From NCBI RefSeq assembly GCF_024055725.1, contig NZ_JAMXMX010000026.1, forward strand, positions 1 through 64,000: a stretch of DNA of 64,000 nucleotides, given 5' to 3'. The notes under the pieces are model-generated. The model saw nothing but the letters and a program-made list of their open reading frames with translations, was not told the origin of the DNA and searched no databases. Both the position numbers and the translations under genes were made by a program. Source of the stretch: Actinoallomurus spadix (GTDB taxonomy: Bacteria > Actinomycetota > Actinomycetes > Streptosporangiales > Streptosporangiaceae). Shown here piece by piece: positions 49,140 to 61,407 of this stretch (position 1 is the stretch's first letter; each line of letters begins with the position of its first letter).

Positions 49140-51599
49140 ATGACCGAGCAGAACGGCGGCCAGGGATCCCACTGGCCTCCGCCTGAGCAGCAAGGATCAT
49201 CCGAGCCGCCCGGCGCCGACCAGGGCGCCGCCACGGGTGGGCAGGAGCAGCAGAAGGACCTCCCGGCGGCCCCGCAGGGCCTGTCGGACGACATCCTCGA
49301 GTCGGGCCGCACCGTCATGTTCGGCGCCCCGCGCCGCCCCGCGACTCCGCCCGCGCCCGAGGAGAAACCCGACACGTCCGTCTCCGGTGAGGCGGGGGCG
49401 GGCTCCGGCTCCGGAGAGCAGTCATCCTCGCCGTACGGCGCCCCGGCCCAGCCGGGGACGCCCGCCGCGCCCTCCCCGTACGGCACCCCCGGAGCGCCGC
49501 CGCCTCCGCCGCCGTACGGTCAGCAGGGTTACGGCCAGCCGGGCACGCCGCCGTCGTACGGCCAGCCCGCCTACGGCCAGTCCCCGTACGGCACGCCGGG
49601 CGAGCAGTCCGCGCCGTACGGCCAGCCTCCGTACGGGCAGCAGCCCCCCACCGGCCAGCCGCCGTACGGCGCGCGCCCGGACGAGCAGCCGCCCTACGGC
49701 GGCCAGTACGGCACCCCGCCGCCCTACGGCCAGCAGCAGCCCTACGGGCAGGCGCCGTACGGCCAGCCGGGCGCGCCGTCCCCGTACGGCCAGCAGCCCT
49801 TCGGGCAGCCGGGCCAGCCCGGCGAGCAGCCGCCGTCGCCCTACGGGCAGCCGGGCCAGCCTGGGCAGCCCGCGTCGCCGTACGCCCAGCCGGGCCGGCA
49901 GCCGGGCTCCCCGTACGGCCAGCCGGCCGAGCAGCCCGCTTCGCCGTACGGCGGGCAGGCGGAGCAGTCCGGTTCGCCGTACGGCCAGCCTGGATCGTCG
50001 TACGGCCAGCCGCCGGAACAGCCCGGTTCGTCGTACGGCCAGCCGTCGGCGGAGCAGTCCGGCTCCCCGTACGCGCAGCCCGGCCGGCCGTCTGCGCCGT
50101 CCTACGGGCAGCCCGGAGGGTCGTCCTCCTACGGCCGGCCCGGCGAGCAGGCCGATCGGCAGCAGCCCGGTCAGGGCGAGCAGGGGGAGTACGGCCAGTC
50201 CGGGTACTCCCAGCCGTACGGTCAGTCCTTCGGCTCTCCCACGGGCTCTCCGTCCTTCGGGGAGCAGGGCGGGAGCGCGGGAGCCGCGCCCGAGCAGGAG
50301 AACTCCGGGGCGTCCGCGTCGTCCGCGTCGTCCGCGTCGTCCGGGGAGGAGGACGCCGCCGAGCGCACGACGGTCGCGCCGCCGTCGGAGCCGACCGGCG
50401 AACGTCCCACGCCGTCCGCCGAGGGCGGGTTCGGCGCGCCGGCGACGACGGCGTTCCACTCGGAGCCCGAGAGCGGTACGGGAACGGGCGAGTACCAGCC
50501 TCCCTCGTCGTTCGGAGCGGCCGCGGCACCCGCGTCCGGCGCCGACGCGTCACAGCCGCCCTCCACGATGCTGGACCGGCCGCTGGAGACGGGAGCGTCC
50601 GGCGGCGAGGAGTCCTCGCGGACCGGTGACCTCCCGGCCTTCGGCGCGCCCGCGAGTGACGCTCCGGCGTTCGGCGGTGCGGCGGGTGAGGCCCCGTCGT
50701 TCGGCGCACACGCGGCGGAGGAGCCGGCGTCCGGCGGGCCGCGGTCCGGAGAGGGCCAGGGCGACGACGAGAGCGGCGGCACGGAGCGCACGATGCTGGT
50801 GCCGCCTCCCGAGGCCGGGTTCGCGAGGCAGAGCCGCCTCGACGAGGAGCCGCCGTCGTACGGCGGCGACAGGCCCGCCGGTGGTGCGTCCGATCCGAAC
50901 GGCATCGGTACCGGCGGCTTCGGCCGGCCGTCGTCGCCGTCCTCGACGGACGCCTCCGAGCCGTACTCCACGCCGTCGAGCGGTGACTCGGGCCCGGTGC
51001 CCTGGGCGGCGCCGTCGGGTTCGGCGGCCTCGGGCGGCGAGCAGAGCGGTGGTTCGCAGCCTTCGGGGCCGCAGGGATTCGGGCAGCAGCAGGGTTTCCC
51101 GCAGCAGGGGTACGGCCAGCCGGCCTACGGCGCGCAGCAGGGCTATGGCCAGCAGCAGGCGCACGGCGAACAGGGCCAGAGCCAGCAGGGCCAGAGCCAG
51201 CAGGGCACCGGCCCGCAGGGCCAGGGGCAGCAACCCTACGGCCAGCAGCAGGGTTACGGCCAGCAGCCGGGGGGCCAGCAAGGCTTCGGCCAGCAGCCCG
51301 GCCAGCAGCCCGGCCAGCAGCCCGGCCAGCAGCCCGGCCAGCAGGGTTACGGCCAGCAGCAGGGCTACGGTCAGCAGGGGTTCGGGCAGCAGCAGGGCTA
51401 TGGCCAGCAGGGTTACGGTCAGCAGCAGCCGTCGCCGTATGGGAACCAGCAGCCCTTCGGGCAGGACGGAGGCTTCCCGGGTTACGGCCAGGCGTCGTCC
51501 TCTTCCGCCGACGAGTCAAAGCGCAAGCTCTGGATCGCCCTGGGCGTGGGCACCGTGGTGCTGGTGATCCTGATCATCGTGCTCTTCATGTCGCTGTGA
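49140..51599 (+). CDS. 819-residue low-complexity, tail-anchored membrane protein
   Basis: The product is almost entirely Gln, Gly, Pro, Tyr, Ser and Glu. Residues about 90-350 are built from PYGQP-type repeats. The middle (350-640) is acidic and Ser/Ala-rich. Residues about 640-780 are GYGQQQ repeats. The extreme C-terminus has KRK followed by one hydrophobic helix (about 797-818, [19 protein letters not shown]) with virtually nothing outside it, so it is a tail anchor. No enzymatic domain is visible. A good aaggag site precedes the ATG. It stands alone between the rpoC terminator and a 17-bp hairpin. Function is unknown; the composition resembles disordered, phase-separating proteins. Confidence 0.8.
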   Translation: MTEQNGGQGSHWPPPEQQGSSEPPGADQGAATGGQEQQKDLPAAPQGLSDDILESGRTVMFGAPRRPATPPAPEEKPDTSVSGEAGAGSGSGEQSSSPYGAPAQPGTPAAPSPYGTPGAPPPPPPYGQQGYGQPGTPPSYGQPAYGQSPYGTPGEQSAPYGQPPYGQQPPTGQPPYGARPDEQPPYGGQYGTPPPYGQQQPYGQAPYGQPGAPSPYGQQPFGQPGQPGEQPPSPYGQPGQPGQPASPYAQPGRQPGSPYGQPAEQPASPYGGQAEQSGSPYGQPGSSYGQPPEQPGSSYGQPSAEQSGSPYAQPGRPSAPSYGQPGGSSSYGRPGEQADRQQPGQGEQGEYGQSGYSQPYGQSFGSPTGSPSFGEQGGSAGAAPEQENSGASASSASSASSGEEDAAERTTVAPPSEPTGERPTPSAEGGFGAPATTAFHSEPESGTGTGEYQPPSSFGAAAAPASGADASQPPSTMLDRPLETGASGGEESSRTGDLPAFGAPASDAPAFGGAAGEAPSFGAHAAEEPASGGPRSGEGQGDDESGGTERTMLVPPPEAGFARQSRLDEEPPSYGGDRPAGGASDPNGIGTGGFGRPSSPSSTDASEPYSTPSSGDSGPVPWAAPSGSAASGGEQSGGSQPSGPQGFGQQQGFPQQGYGQPAYGAQQGYGQQQAHGEQGQSQQGQSQQGTGPQGQGQQPYGQQQGYGQQPGGQQGFGQQPGQQPGQQPGQQPGQQGYGQQQGYGQQGFGQQQGYGQQGYGQQQPSPYGNQQPFGQDGGFPGYGQASSSSADESKRKLWIALGVGTVVLVILIIVLFMSL
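51291..51338 (+). repeat. 12-bp perfect tandem repeat within the low-complexity gene
   Basis: Four exact copies of cagcagcccggc encode consecutive QQPG units. The tract should be slippage-prone, so repeat number may vary between strains. Confidence 0.85.
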
Positions 51600-51642
51600 G
51601 GTAGGGAGTTCCGGGCCGCCTCTTTCATCGCGCGGACAGGTG

Positions 51643-51682
51643 CGTCAGAATGCCGACGGGAACATCCGTCGGCATTCTGACG
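51643..51682 (+). terminator. Strong terminator after the low-complexity gene
   Basis: A perfect 17-bp stem, cgtcagaatgccgacgg (51643-51659) with ccgtcggcattctgacg (51666-51682), and a 6-base loop, then ttctg. Confidence 0.88.
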
Positions 51683-51731
51683 TTCTGCGGGTGAACGTCT
51701 CCCCGCGATTTTCGGCGTGGCGGGGCTTGTT

Positions 51732-51761
51732 TTGACCTCGTGCTCGGGTGTTAGGTAGTCT
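51732..51761 (+). promoter_or_regulatory. rpsL (str operon) promoter
   Basis: ttgacc (51732-51737) and tagtct (51756-51761), 18 bases apart, leave a leader of about 285 bases before rpsL. Confidence 0.75.
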
Positions 51762-51768
51762 CTCCCTT

Positions 51769-52052
51769 CGTGCCCGCGGTTCGCGGGTTCATCGTGCGCG
51801 CACAGGCGGTCTCGGTCACCCTGCGGTGATCGGTCCGACGGCGTGCGGTACGGATCCGACTCCCCCCGAGTTCGTCCGGCTCGTTACGGGCCGACGGAGA
51901 AGCGGCAGGCGCGACACGCCCGACCGCGTGGGTGGGGGACGAGGAGAAAACTGCAGGTCCTGGCCGCGTAAGTGGTTCGTGACCTGGAGTCGCGCGAGAG
52001 CGCGGCAACCAACGAAGACTTACCGGCTCGGTACGAGGAAGACGGAGACGCG
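51769..52052 (+). other. Long 5' leader of rpsL
   Basis: Untranslated sequence with short self-complementary stretches such as cgcgcgagagcgcgg. No separate gene is supported; a leader role in str-operon feedback is possible. Confidence 0.4.
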
Positions 52053-52427
52053 GTGCCCACGATCCAGCAGCTGGTCCGCAAGGGCCGCCAGGACAAGGTG
52101 ACCAAGAACAAGACCCCGGCGCTCAAGGGGAGCCCGCAGCGCCGTGGCGTCTGCACGCGCGTCTACACGACGACGCCCAAGAAGCCCAACTCGGCGCTTC
52201 GCAAGGTCGCCCGTGTCCGGCTGACGAGTGGGATCGAGGTCACGGCCTACATCCCCGGTGTCGGACACAACCTGCAGGAGCACTCGATCGTGCTCGTGCG
52301 CGGTGGCCGTGTGAAGGACCTCCCCGGTGTTCGGTACAAGATCATCCGGGGGTCGCTCGACACCCAGGGTGTCCGGAACCGGAAGCAGGCGCGCAGCCGT
52401 TACGGCGCGAAGAAGGAGAAGAGCTGA
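52053..52427 (+). CDS. rpsL: 30S ribosomal protein S12
   Basis: A 124-residue protein from a GTG, beginning [13 protein letters not shown]. The decoding-centre loops [13 protein letters not shown] and [11 protein letters not shown] are intact, with Lys43 and Lys88 as in streptomycin-sensitive strains. It is the first gene of the str operon (rpsL-rpsG-fusA-tuf). Confidence 0.98.
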   Translation: MPTIQQLVRKGRQDKVTKNKTPALKGSPQRRGVCTRVYTTTPKKPNSALRKVARVRLTSGIEVTAYIPGVGHNLQEHSIVLVRGGRVKDLPGVRYKIIRGSLDTQGVRNRKQARSRYGAKKEKS

Positions 52428-52428
52428 C

Positions 52429-52899
52429 ATGCCTCGCAAGGGTCCCGCAGGCAAGCGCCAGCTGATCGCTGACCCGGTGTACAACTCGCCGCTGGTCACC
52501 TCGCTGGTCAACAAGGTCCTGCTCGATGGCAAGCGGTCGATCGCGCAGAGCATCGTGTACGACGCACTCGAGGGTTGCCGCGAGAAGACGGGCAACGACC
52601 CGGTCGTCACGCTGAAGCGCGCGCTGGACAACGTGAAGCCCACCCTCGAGGTCCGCAGCCGGCGCGTCGGTGGCGCCACCTACCAGGTGCCGGTCGAGGT
52701 GCGCCCGGCCCGCAGCACCACGCTGGCGCTGCGGTGGCTGGTGCTGTACGCCCGGCAGCGCCGCGAGAAGACGATGACCGAGCGGCTGATGAACGAGCTG
52801 CTCGACGCGAGCAACGGCCTCGGCGCGAGTGTCAAGAAGCGCGAGGACACCCACAAGATGGCGGAGTCCAACAAGGCCTTCGCGCATTACCGCTGGTAA
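52429..52899 (+). CDS. rpsG: 30S ribosomal protein S7
   Basis: The 156-residue protein begins [20 protein letters not shown] and contains the conserved [17 protein letters not shown] loop. It nucleates assembly of the 30S head. The ATG is 1 bp after the rpsL stop. Confidence 0.98.
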   Translation: MPRKGPAGKRQLIADPVYNSPLVTSLVNKVLLDGKRSIAQSIVYDALEGCREKTGNDPVVTLKRALDNVKPTLEVRSRRVGGATYQVPVEVRPARSTTLALRWLVLYARQRREKTMTERLMNELLDASNGLGASVKKREDTHKMAESNKAFAHYRW

Positions 52900-52940
52900 C
52901 CCCAGCATCTAGTCGTACGAGACAAACGAGGACGCGAGAA

Positions 52941-55052
52941 GTGGCTACTCAGACCGGCGTAGACCTGGCCAAGGTCCGGAACATCGGGATCATGGCCCAT
53001 ATCGACGCGGGCAAGACCACCACCACCGAGCGGATCCTGTACTACACCGGCGTCAATTACAAGATCGGTGAGGTCCATGAGGGCGCTGCCACCATGGACT
53101 GGATGGAACAGGAGCAGGAGCGCGGCATCACGATCACGTCCGCCGCGACCACCTGCCACTGGACGGTTGACGACGTTGATCACACCATCAACATCATCGA
53201 CACGCCGGGTCACGTGGACTTCACCGTCGAGGTGGAGCGTTCGCTGCGCGTCCTCGACGGTGCCGTCGCGGTGTTCGACGGTGTCGCCGGTGTAGAGCCG
53301 CAGTCGGAGACGGTCTGGCGGCAGGCCGACCGCTACAACGTGCCGCGGATCTGCTTCGTCAACAAGCTGGACCGCGTCGGCGCGGAGTTCCACCGCTGCG
53401 TCGACATGATCGTGGACCGGCTGAACGCCACGCCGCTGGTGCTGCAGATCCCGATCGGTGCCGAGGCCGACTTCAAGGGCGTCGTGGACCTGGTCCGCAT
53501 GAAGGCCCTGGTGTGGAGCGCCGAGGCCGCCAAGGGCGAGATGTACGACGTCGTGGACATCCCGGAGTCGCACGCCGACGCCGCCCGCGAGTGGCACGAC
53601 AAGCTGGTCGAGACGCTGGCCGAGGCCGATGACGAGATCATGGAGCTGTACCTCGAGGGCCACGAGCCCACGACGGACCAGCTGATCCCGGCCATCCGCC
53701 GCGCCACGCTCGCCGGCAGCCTCACCCCGGTCACCTGCGGGACCGCGTTCAAGAACAAGGGCGTCCAGCCCCTGCTCGACGCGATCGTGAACTACCTCCC
53801 CTCGCCGCTCGACATCGAGGCCATCAAGGGCCACGACATGCGTGACGAGGAGAAGGCGATCGAGCGCAAGCCGAGCGAGGACGAGCCGTTCGCGGCGCTG
53901 GCGTTCAAGATCATGAGCGACCCGCACCTCGGCAAGCTGACCTTCATCCGCGTCTACTCGGGCGTGCTGGAGGCCGGTTCCTCGGTCCTGAACAGCGTGA
54001 AGGACCGCAAGGAGCGCATCGGCAAGATCTACCGCATGCACGCGAACAAGCGTGAGGAGATCGACCGCGTGGGCGCCGGCGACATCGTGGCGGTGATGGG
54101 TCTCAAGCAGACCACCACCGGCGAGACGCTGTGCGACGACAAGAACCCCGTGGTTCTGGAGTCGATGAGCTTCCCGGCGCCGGTCATCAACGTCGCGATC
54201 GAGCCGAAGACGAAGGCCGACCAGCAGAAGCTGGGCACCGCGATCCAGCGGCTCGCCGAGGAGGACCCGTCCTTCCAGGTGCGGACCGACGAGGAGACCG
54301 GGCAGACCATCATCGCCGGCATGGGCGAGCTGCACCTCGAGGTGCTGGTCGACCGCATGAAGCGCGAGTTCAAGGTCGAGGCCAACGTCGGCCGGCCGCA
54401 GGTCGCCTACCGCGAGACCATCCGCCGCAAGGTGGAGAAGGTCGAGTACACCCACAAGAAGCAGACGGGTGGCTCCGGCCAGTTCGGTCGCGTGATCATC
54501 GACCTGGAGCCCCTTGGCGGCGGCAGCGACGGCTACGAGTTCGAGAACAAGGTCACCGGTGGCCGCATCCCCCGGGAGTACATCCCGTCGGTGGACGCGG
54601 GCTGCCAGGAGGCGGCCGAGTTCGGCGTGCTCGCCGGCTACCCGATCGTGGGCGTCAAGGTGACGCTGCAGGACGGGGCCTACCACGACGTCGACTCTTC
54701 GGAGCTGGCGTTCAAGATCGCCGGGTCCATGGCGTTCAAGGAGGCGGCCCGCAAGGCCGACCCCGCGCTGCTGGAGCCGATGATGGCCGTCGAGGTGACG
54801 ACGCCCGAGGACTACATGGGTGACGTCATCGGCGACCTGAACGGCCGGCGTGGCCAGATCCAGGAGATGGGCGAGCGCTCCGGCGTCCGCGTCATCAAGG
54901 CGATCGTGCCGCTGTCGGAGATGTTCGGCTACGTGGGCGACCTGCGCAGCAAGACCCAGGGCCGGGCCGTGTTCACGATGCAGTTCGACTCCTACGCCGA
55001 GGTTCCGGGGAACGTCGCGCAGGAGATCGTCGCCAAGGCGCGGGGCGAGTAG
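52941..55052 (+). CDS. fusA: Elongation factor G
   Basis: The 703-residue translational GTPase starts at a GTG ([16 protein letters not shown]). It has a P-loop [12 protein letters not shown] (19-30), DTPGHVDF (G3) and NKLD (G4), then domains II-V including [15 protein letters not shown]. It drives ribosomal translocation. The start was chosen over the long upstream frame, which merely overlaps rpsG. Confidence 0.98.
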   Translation: MATQTGVDLAKVRNIGIMAHIDAGKTTTTERILYYTGVNYKIGEVHEGAATMDWMEQEQERGITITSAATTCHWTVDDVDHTINIIDTPGHVDFTVEVERSLRVLDGAVAVFDGVAGVEPQSETVWRQADRYNVPRICFVNKLDRVGAEFHRCVDMIVDRLNATPLVLQIPIGAEADFKGVVDLVRMKALVWSAEAAKGEMYDVVDIPESHADAAREWHDKLVETLAEADDEIMELYLEGHEPTTDQLIPAIRRATLAGSLTPVTCGTAFKNKGVQPLLDAIVNYLPSPLDIEAIKGHDMRDEEKAIERKPSEDEPFAALAFKIMSDPHLGKLTFIRVYSGVLEAGSSVLNSVKDRKERIGKIYRMHANKREEIDRVGAGDIVAVMGLKQTTTGETLCDDKNPVVLESMSFPAPVINVAIEPKTKADQQKLGTAIQRLAEEDPSFQVRTDEETGQTIIAGMGELHLEVLVDRMKREFKVEANVGRPQVAYRETIRRKVEKVEYTHKKQTGGSGQFGRVIIDLEPLGGGSDGYEFENKVTGGRIPREYIPSVDAGCQEAAEFGVLAGYPIVGVKVTLQDGAYHDVDSSELAFKIAGSMAFKEAARKADPALLEPMMAVEVTTPEDYMGDVIGDLNGRRGQIQEMGERSGVRVIKAIVPLSEMFGYVGDLRSKTQGRAVFTMQFDSYAEVPGNVAQEIVAKARGE

Positions 55053-55134
55053 TCGCGCCGCGGCGTACACCAGACCAACCACTGAAAGCAATGCGGTCGT
55101 CTAGACGGCCGAGGATCGCAGCAAGGAGACACCG

Positions 55135-56328
<1,194 letters not shown>

Positions 56329-56339
56329 TACCCGTGCGA

Positions 56340-56375
56340 CGGCGGCCGGGCTCGCCAGATCGAGCCCGGCCGCCG
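56340..56375 (+). terminator. Hairpin between tuf and rpsJ
   Basis: A perfect 15-bp stem, cggcggccgggctcg (56340-56354) with cgagcccggccgccg (56361-56375), and a 6-base loop. It probably terminates the str operon or attenuates into the S10 operon. No T-tract follows. Confidence 0.75.
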
Positions 56376-56429
56376 AGTCACGAAGAGAAGACCCAGCGGC
56401 ACTAGGAAGTAAAGGACACCGAGGCCACC

Positions 56430-56738
56430 ATGGCGGGACAGAAGATCCGCATCCGGCTCAAGGCCTACGACCACGAGGTCATCGACACTTCGGCGCGCAA
56501 GATCGTCGAGACGGTGACGCGCACGGGCGCGAAGGTCGCCGGCCCGGTGCCGCTGCCGACCGAGAAGAACGTGTACTGCGTCATCCGCTCGCCGCACAAG
56601 TACAAGGACAGCCGCGAGCACTTTGAGATGCGCACGCACAAGCGCCTGATCGACATCATCGATCCGACGCCCAAGACGGTCGACTCGCTCATGCGGCTCG
56701 ACCTGCCGGCCGGCGTCGACATCGAGATCAAGCTCTAA
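56430..56738 (+). CDS. rpsJ: 30S ribosomal protein S10
   Basis: The 102-residue protein [20 protein letters not shown] has the family block [20 protein letters not shown]. It is also the NusE component of antitermination complexes. First gene of the S10 operon. Confidence 0.98.
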   Translation: MAGQKIRIRLKAYDHEVIDTSARKIVETVTRTGAKVAGPVPLPTEKNVYCVIRSPHKYKDSREHFEMRTHKRLIDIIDPTPKTVDSLMRLDLPAGVDIEIKL

Positions 56739-56752
56739 GGACGCATCGAGAG

Positions 56753-57400
56753 ATGAGTAAGCAGAGAAAGGGCGTCCTGGGCGAGAAGCTCGGCATGACC
56801 CAGGTTTTCGACGATGAGGGCCGGGTCGTCCCGGTGACCGTCGTCCAGGCCGGGCCGTGCGTCGTCACCCGGGTCCGCACCCCCGAGAACGACGGCTACT
56901 CCGCCGTCCAGCTCGGCTACGGGCAGATCGACCCGCGCAAGGTGAACAAGCCCCTCACCGGGCACTTCGAGAAGGCCGGCGTCACGCCGCGCCGTCACCT
57001 CGTCGAGCTGCGCACCGACGACGCCACCGAGTACGAGCTCGGCCAGGAAGTCACCGTTGAGGTCTTCGAGGCCGGTCAGCGGATCGACGTCACCGGCCGC
57101 AGCAAGGGCAAGGGCACCGCGGGTGTCATGAAGCGCCACGGCTTCAAGGGCCTCGGCGCCTCGCACGGTACCCAGCGCAAGCACCGCTCGCCGGGTTCGA
57201 TCGGCGGATGCGCCACCCCGGGTCGCGTGTTCAAGGGCCTGCGCATGGCCGGTCGGCACGGCAACGCCCGCATCACCGTCCAGAACCTCACCGTGCACGC
57301 CATCGACACCGAGAAGAACCTGCTGCTGATCAAGGGCGCGGTTCCCGGTCCGAACGGCGGCCTCGTCCTGGTTCGCACCGCCGCGAAGGGGGCGAAGTAA
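56753..57400 (+). CDS. rplC: 50S ribosomal protein L3
   Basis: The 215-residue protein has the L3 signature [20 protein letters not shown] and the peptidyl-transferase-proximal loop ([15 protein letters not shown]). It begins 14 bp after rpsJ and ends abutting rplD. Confidence 0.98.
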   Translation: MSKQRKGVLGEKLGMTQVFDDEGRVVPVTVVQAGPCVVTRVRTPENDGYSAVQLGYGQIDPRKVNKPLTGHFEKAGVTPRRHLVELRTDDATEYELGQEVTVEVFEAGQRIDVTGRSKGKGTAGVMKRHGFKGLGASHGTQRKHRSPGSIGGCATPGRVFKGLRMAGRHGNARITVQNLTVHAIDTEKNLLLIKGAVPGPNGGLVLVRTAAKGAK

Positions 57401-58012
57401 GTGAGCAAGCTGGACGTCGAGCTGGCCCCGGAGATCTTCGAGGCCAAGGTCAACGTGCCGCTGATCCACCAGGTGGTCGTGGCGCAGCTGGCCGCGGCCC
57501 GCCAGGGCACGCACAAGACCAAGACCCGGGGCGAGGTCTCCGGCGGTGGCAAGAAGCCTTACCGCCAGAAGGGCACCGGCCGCGCCCGTCAGGGTTCCAC
57601 CCGTGCGCCGCAGTTCGCCGGCGGTGGCACCGTCCACGGCCCGCAGCCGCGCTCGTACGAGCAGAAGACGCCGAAGAAGATGAAGGCGGCCGCGCTGCGC
57701 GGCGCGCTGTCGGACCGCGCCCGGTACGGCCGCGTGCACGTGGTGTCGAACCTGATCGAGGGCGACACGCCGAAGACCAAGTCGGCGCTGACCGCGCTGC
57801 GCGAGGTCACCCAGGCGGAGAAGGTCCTCCTGGTGCTCGACCGCGAGGACGAGCTCACCTGGAAGAGCCTGCGCAACGTGCCCGAGGTCCACGTGATCGT
57901 CGAGGACCAGCTCAACACCTACGACGTGCTCTGCAGCGACGACGTGGTGTTCACCGAGGCCGCGTACCAGGCGTTCGTGGGCCGTGTGAGCGGGAAGGAG
58001 AGCGCGCAGTGA
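57401..58012 (+). CDS. rplD: 50S ribosomal protein L4
   Basis: The 203-residue protein has the extended loop [20 protein letters not shown] that lines the exit tunnel, then the globular domain. GTG start directly after the rplC stop; overlaps rplW by 4 bp. In many bacteria L4 represses the S10 operon. Confidence 0.97.
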   Translation: MSKLDVELAPEIFEAKVNVPLIHQVVVAQLAAARQGTHKTKTRGEVSGGGKKPYRQKGTGRARQGSTRAPQFAGGGTVHGPQPRSYEQKTPKKMKAAALRGALSDRARYGRVHVVSNLIEGDTPKTKSALTALREVTQAEKVLLVLDREDELTWKSLRNVPEVHVIVEDQLNTYDVLCSDDVVFTEAAYQAFVGRVSGKESAQ

Positions 58013-58308
58013 AGATCGCCGACCCGCGCGACATCCTCATCGCGCCCGTGATCTCCGAGAAGAGCTACGGGCTGCTCGATGAGAACAAGTACACGTTCGA
58101 GGTCCGCACCGACGCCAACAAGACCCAGATCCGGCAGGCCGTCGAGGCCGTCTTCGGGGTCAAGGTGACGGGCGTGAACACCATCAACCGGCAGGGCAAG
58201 CGCAAGCGCACCCGGTTCGGTTACGGCAAGCGCAAGGACACCAAGCGGGCCATCGTGAGCCTGGCCGACGGTGAGCGGATCGACATCTTCGGCGGCCCGG
58301 TCAGCTGA
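58009..58308 (+). CDS. rplW: 50S ribosomal protein L23
   Basis: The 99-residue protein from a GTG (overlap GTGA with rplD) has [23 protein letters not shown] and the [19 protein letters not shown] segment. It sits at the tunnel exit and docks signal recognition particle and trigger factor. Confidence 0.97.
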   Translation: MKIADPRDILIAPVISEKSYGLLDENKYTFEVRTDANKTQIRQAVEAVFGVKVTGVNTINRQGKRKRTRFGYGKRKDTKRAIVSLADGERIDIFGGPVS

Positions 58309-58346
58309 CCGGGAAAGTCGAAGCAGACAAGGGATGAACGAAAAAG

Positions 58347-59180
58347 ATGGGCATCCGTAAGTACAAGCCGACGACTCCCGGGCGTCGCGGTTCGAGCGTG
58401 GCCGACTTCGTCGAGGTCACCCGGACCGAGCCCGAGAAGTCGCTCGTGCGTCCGCTCCCGAAGAAGGGCGGCCGTAACGCACACGGCCGCATCACCACCC
58501 GGCATCAGGGTGGCGGCCACAAGCGGGCGTACCGCGTCATCGACTTCCGGCGCGCCGACAAGGACGGCGTTCCGGCGAAGGTCGCGCACATCGAGTACGA
58601 CCCGAACCGCACCGCGCGGATCGCGCTGCTGCACTACGCCGACGGGGAGAAGCGCTACATCCTCTGCCCGACCGGTGTGAAGCAGGGCGACGCGATCGAG
58701 AACGGCGCGGGCGCCGACATCAAGCCGGGCAACTGCCTGCCGCTGCGCAACATCCCGACCGGTACGGTCGTGCACGCGATCGAGCTGCGGCCGGGCGGCG
58801 GCGCGAAGCTGGCCCGGTCGGCCGGCTCCGGCGCCCAGCTCCTGGCCAAGGAGGGCAAGTACGCCACGCTGCGCATGCCCTCCGGCGAAATGCGCATGGT
58901 CGACGTTCGCTGCCGCGCCACCGTCGGTGAGGTCGGCAACTCCGAGCAGTCGAACATCAACTGGGGCAAGGCCGGCCGTATGCGCTGGAAGGGCAAGCGC
59001 CCGACCGTCCGCGGTGTGGCGATGAACCCGATCGACCACCCGCACGGTGGTGGTGAGGGCAAGACGTCCGGTGGTCGTCACCCGTCGAGCCCCTGGGGCA
59101 AGCCCGAGGGTCGCACCCGGAAGGCGAACAAGCCGTCCGACCGGCTCATCGTCCGTCGTCGTAGCAAGAAGAAGCGGTAG
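58347..59180 (+). CDS. rplB: 50S ribosomal protein L2
   Basis: The 277-residue protein has the conserved [16 protein letters not shown] block with the functional histidines and the basic tail RRRSKKKR. It is essential for peptidyl-transferase centre assembly. Confidence 0.98.
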   Translation: MGIRKYKPTTPGRRGSSVADFVEVTRTEPEKSLVRPLPKKGGRNAHGRITTRHQGGGHKRAYRVIDFRRADKDGVPAKVAHIEYDPNRTARIALLHYADGEKRYILCPTGVKQGDAIENGAGADIKPGNCLPLRNIPTGTVVHAIELRPGGGAKLARSAGSGAQLLAKEGKYATLRMPSGEMRMVDVRCRATVGEVGNSEQSNINWGKAGRMRWKGKRPTVRGVAMNPIDHPHGGGEGKTSGGRHPSSPWGKPEGRTRKANKPSDRLIVRRRSKKKR

Positions 59181-59189
59181 GAGCCCACG

Positions 59190-59471
59190 ATGCCACGTAG
59201 CCTTAAGAAGGGCCCTTTCGTGGACGACCACCTCATGAAGAAGGTGGACGTACAGAACGAGAAGGGCACCAAGAACGTCATCAAGACGTGGTCGCGGCGT
59301 TCCATGATCGTGCCCGACATGCTCGGTCACACGATCGCCGTGCACGACGGTCGCAAGCACGTTCCGGTGTTCGTCACCGAGGCCATGATCGGTCACAAGC
59401 TCGGGGAGTTCGCCCCGACGCGGACGTTCAAGGGCCACATCAAGGAAGACCGTCGCAGCCGACGCGGCTGA
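59190..59471 (+). CDS. rpsS: 30S ribosomal protein S19
   Basis: A 93-residue protein, [20 protein letters not shown], with the signature region [22 protein letters not shown]. It binds the 30S head with S13. Confidence 0.98.
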   Translation: MPRSLKKGPFVDDHLMKKVDVQNEKGTKNVIKTWSRRSMIVPDMLGHTIAVHDGRKHVPVFVTEAMIGHKLGEFAPTRTFKGHIKEDRRSRRG

Positions 59472-59500
59472 CCGGAAGTACTGAGAGCGAGGAAACAGCG

Positions 59501-59881
59501 ATGGAAGCCAGGGCCCAGGCGCGGTACGCCCGCGTCACGCCCAGAAAGGCCCGCCGCGTGGTGGACCTCATCCGTGGCCTGCCGGCCACGGAGGCTCAGG
59601 CGGTGCTGCGGTTCGCCCCTCAGGCTGCGAGCGAGCCGGTGTACAAGGTGCTCTCGAGCGCCATCGCCAACGCCGAGCACAACAACCAGCTCGAGGTCGA
59701 CACCCTCTGGGTGAGCCGCGCGTGGGTCGACGAGGGACCGACGCTGAAGCGTTTCCGCCCGCGGTCGATGGGGCGCGCGTACCGCATCAACAAGCGGACG
59801 AGCCACATCACGGTCGTGGTCGAGTCGCGTCCCGAGGGCGAGAAGTCCAACGGGCGTAAGAAGACGAGGAGGACCCGCTAG
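59501..59881 (+). CDS. rplV: 50S ribosomal protein L22
   Basis: The 126-residue protein [20 protein letters not shown] contains the tunnel-lining hairpin region ([20 protein letters not shown]). The ATG at 59501 has a gcgaggaaa site. Its stop overlaps the rpsC start. Confidence 0.97.
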   Translation: MEARAQARYARVTPRKARRVVDLIRGLPATEAQAVLRFAPQAASEPVYKVLSSAIANAEHNNQLEVDTLWVSRAWVDEGPTLKRFRPRSMGRAYRINKRTSHITVVVESRPEGEKSNGRKKTRRTR

Positions 59882-60732
59882 TGGGGCAGAAGATCAACCC
59901 GCACGGGTTCCGGTTGGGCATCACCACCGACTTCAAGAGCCGGTGGTACGCCGACAAGCTGTACAAGGACTACGTCAAGGAAGACGTGGCGATCCGCCGG
60001 ATGCTGACCCGCGGCATGGACCGCGCCGGCATCTCCAAGGTCGAGATCGAGCGCACCCGTGACCGCGTCCGCGTCGACATCCACACCGCCCGTCCCGGCA
60101 TCGTCATCGGCCGGCGGGGCGCGGAGGCCGACCGCATCCGCGGTGACCTCGAGAAGCTGACCGGCAAGCAGGTCCAGCTGAACATCCTCGAGGTGAAGAA
60201 CCCTGAGGTCGACGCGCAGCTCGTCGCCCAGGGCGTCGCGGAGCAGCTGTCCAGCCGGGTCGCGTTCCGCCGTGCGATGCGCAAGGCCATCCAGAGCGCC
60301 ATGAAGAGCGGCGCCAAGGGCATCAAGGTCCAGTGCGGCGGCCGCCTCGGCGGCGCCGAGATGTCGCGCTCGGAGTTCTACCGCGAGGGCCAGGTGCCCC
60401 TGCACACGCTCCGCGCCGACATCGACTACGGGTTCTACGAGGCCCGCACCACCTTCGGCCGGATCGGCGTGAAGGTCTGGATCTACAAGGGCGAGGCCCC
60501 GACGAGCCGCGCCGAGCGCGAGGCGCAGCAGGCCAAGGAGCGCGCCGCCGGTGGCGGTCGGCGCGAGCGGCCGCAGCGTCGCGGTGGCGGCGGTGGCCGT
60601 CGCGGCGAGCGCGGCGGCGACCGCGGCGGCGACCGCGGCGGCCGGCAGCAGCAGGCGCCCGCGTCGGCCGGAGCCGAGCAGCAGCAGTCCACCGAGGCGG
60701 CCGCGCCGTCGAGCACGGGTGAGGGGAGCTGA
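59881..60732 (+). CDS. rpsC: 30S ribosomal protein S3 with RGG-rich C-terminal tail
   Basis: The 283-residue protein has the KH domain ([20 protein letters not shown]-like, here [20 protein letters not shown]) and the C-terminal domain ending near [18 protein letters not shown]. It then continues about 60 residues as a Gly/Arg-rich tail with [15 protein letters not shown] and a Gln/Ala/Ser end. Extensions occur in actinomycete S3, but this one is strongly RGG-like. GTG start overlaps rplV by one base. Confidence 0.97.
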   Translation: MGQKINPHGFRLGITTDFKSRWYADKLYKDYVKEDVAIRRMLTRGMDRAGISKVEIERTRDRVRVDIHTARPGIVIGRRGAEADRIRGDLEKLTGKQVQLNILEVKNPEVDAQLVAQGVAEQLSSRVAFRRAMRKAIQSAMKSGAKGIKVQCGGRLGGAEMSRSEFYREGQVPLHTLRADIDYGFYEARTTFGRIGVKVWIYKGEAPTSRAEREAQQAKERAAGGGRRERPQRRGGGGGRRGERGGDRGGDRGGRQQQAPASAGAEQQQSTEAAAPSSTGEGS

Positions 60733-60739
60733 ATAACCC

Positions 60740-61159
60740 ATGCTGATCCCTCGCAGGGTCAAGCACCGCAAGCAGCACCACCCGAAGCGGCGTGGTATGG
60801 CCAAGGGCGGGACGAAGGTCACGTTCGGTGAGTACGGCATCCAGGCCATCGAGGGTGCGTACGTGACGAACCGGCAGATCGAGGCCGCTCGTATCGCCAT
60901 GACCCGGCACATCAAGCGTGGCGGAAAGGTGTGGATCAACATCTACCCCGACCGTCCGCTGACCAAGAAGCCGGCCGAGACCCGGATGGGTTCCGGTAAG
61001 GGTTCGCCGGAGTGGTGGATCGCCAACGTCAAGCCCGGACGCGTGATGTTCGAGCTGGCGGGTGTCCCCGAGCCGCTGGCTCGCGAGGCGCTCCGCCGCG
61101 CGATGCACAAGCTCCCGATGAAGTGCAAGTTCGTAAAGCGTGAAGTGGGTGAGGCGTGA
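60740..61159 (+). CDS. rplP: 50S ribosomal protein L16
   Basis: The 139-residue protein [20 protein letters not shown] has the family blocks [20 protein letters not shown] and [16 protein letters not shown]. It completes the A-site region of the 50S subunit. Stop overlaps rpmC. Confidence 0.98.
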   Translation: MLIPRRVKHRKQHHPKRRGMAKGGTKVTFGEYGIQAIEGAYVTNRQIEAARIAMTRHIKRGGKVWINIYPDRPLTKKPAETRMGSGKGSPEWWIANVKPGRVMFELAGVPEPLAREALRRAMHKLPMKCKFVKREVGEA

Positions 61160-61407
61160 TGGCCAAGGGCCTTACCGCTGACGATCTGCGGACCCAGCCC
61201 GAGGCTGAGCTCGTCACCAAGCTCAAGGAGGCGAAGGAGGAGCTGTTCAACCTCCGCTTCCAGGCGGCGACGGGCCAGCTCGAGACTCACGGACGGCTTC
61301 GGGAAGTGAAGCGGGAGATCGCCCGCATTTACACCGTGATGCGGGAGCGTGAGCTCGGCATCGTCGAGTACGCCGAGGAGCCCGCGGAGGAGTCCACCGA
61401 TGAGTGA
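61159..61407 (+). CDS. rpmC: 50S ribosomal protein L29
   Basis: An 82-residue protein (ATG at 61159, overlapping the rplP stop) with [20 protein letters not shown] and an acidic tail ending in [10 protein letters not shown]. It lies at the tunnel exit beside L23. The rpsQ start lies inside its 3' end. Confidence 0.96.
   Translation: MAKGLTADDLRTQPEAELVTKLKEAKEELFNLRFQAATGQLETHGRLREVKREIARIYTVMRERELGIVEYAEEPAEESTDE

Noticed and set aside
49315-51567. Long frames in other frames across the low-complexity gene on both strands
   Set aside because: The repeat DNA keeps all frames open; only the 49140 frame has a ribosome site, a sensible composition and a membrane anchor.
52053-52427. Streptomycin-resistance allele of rpsL
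   Set aside because: Lys43 and Lys88 are both present, as in sensitive strains.
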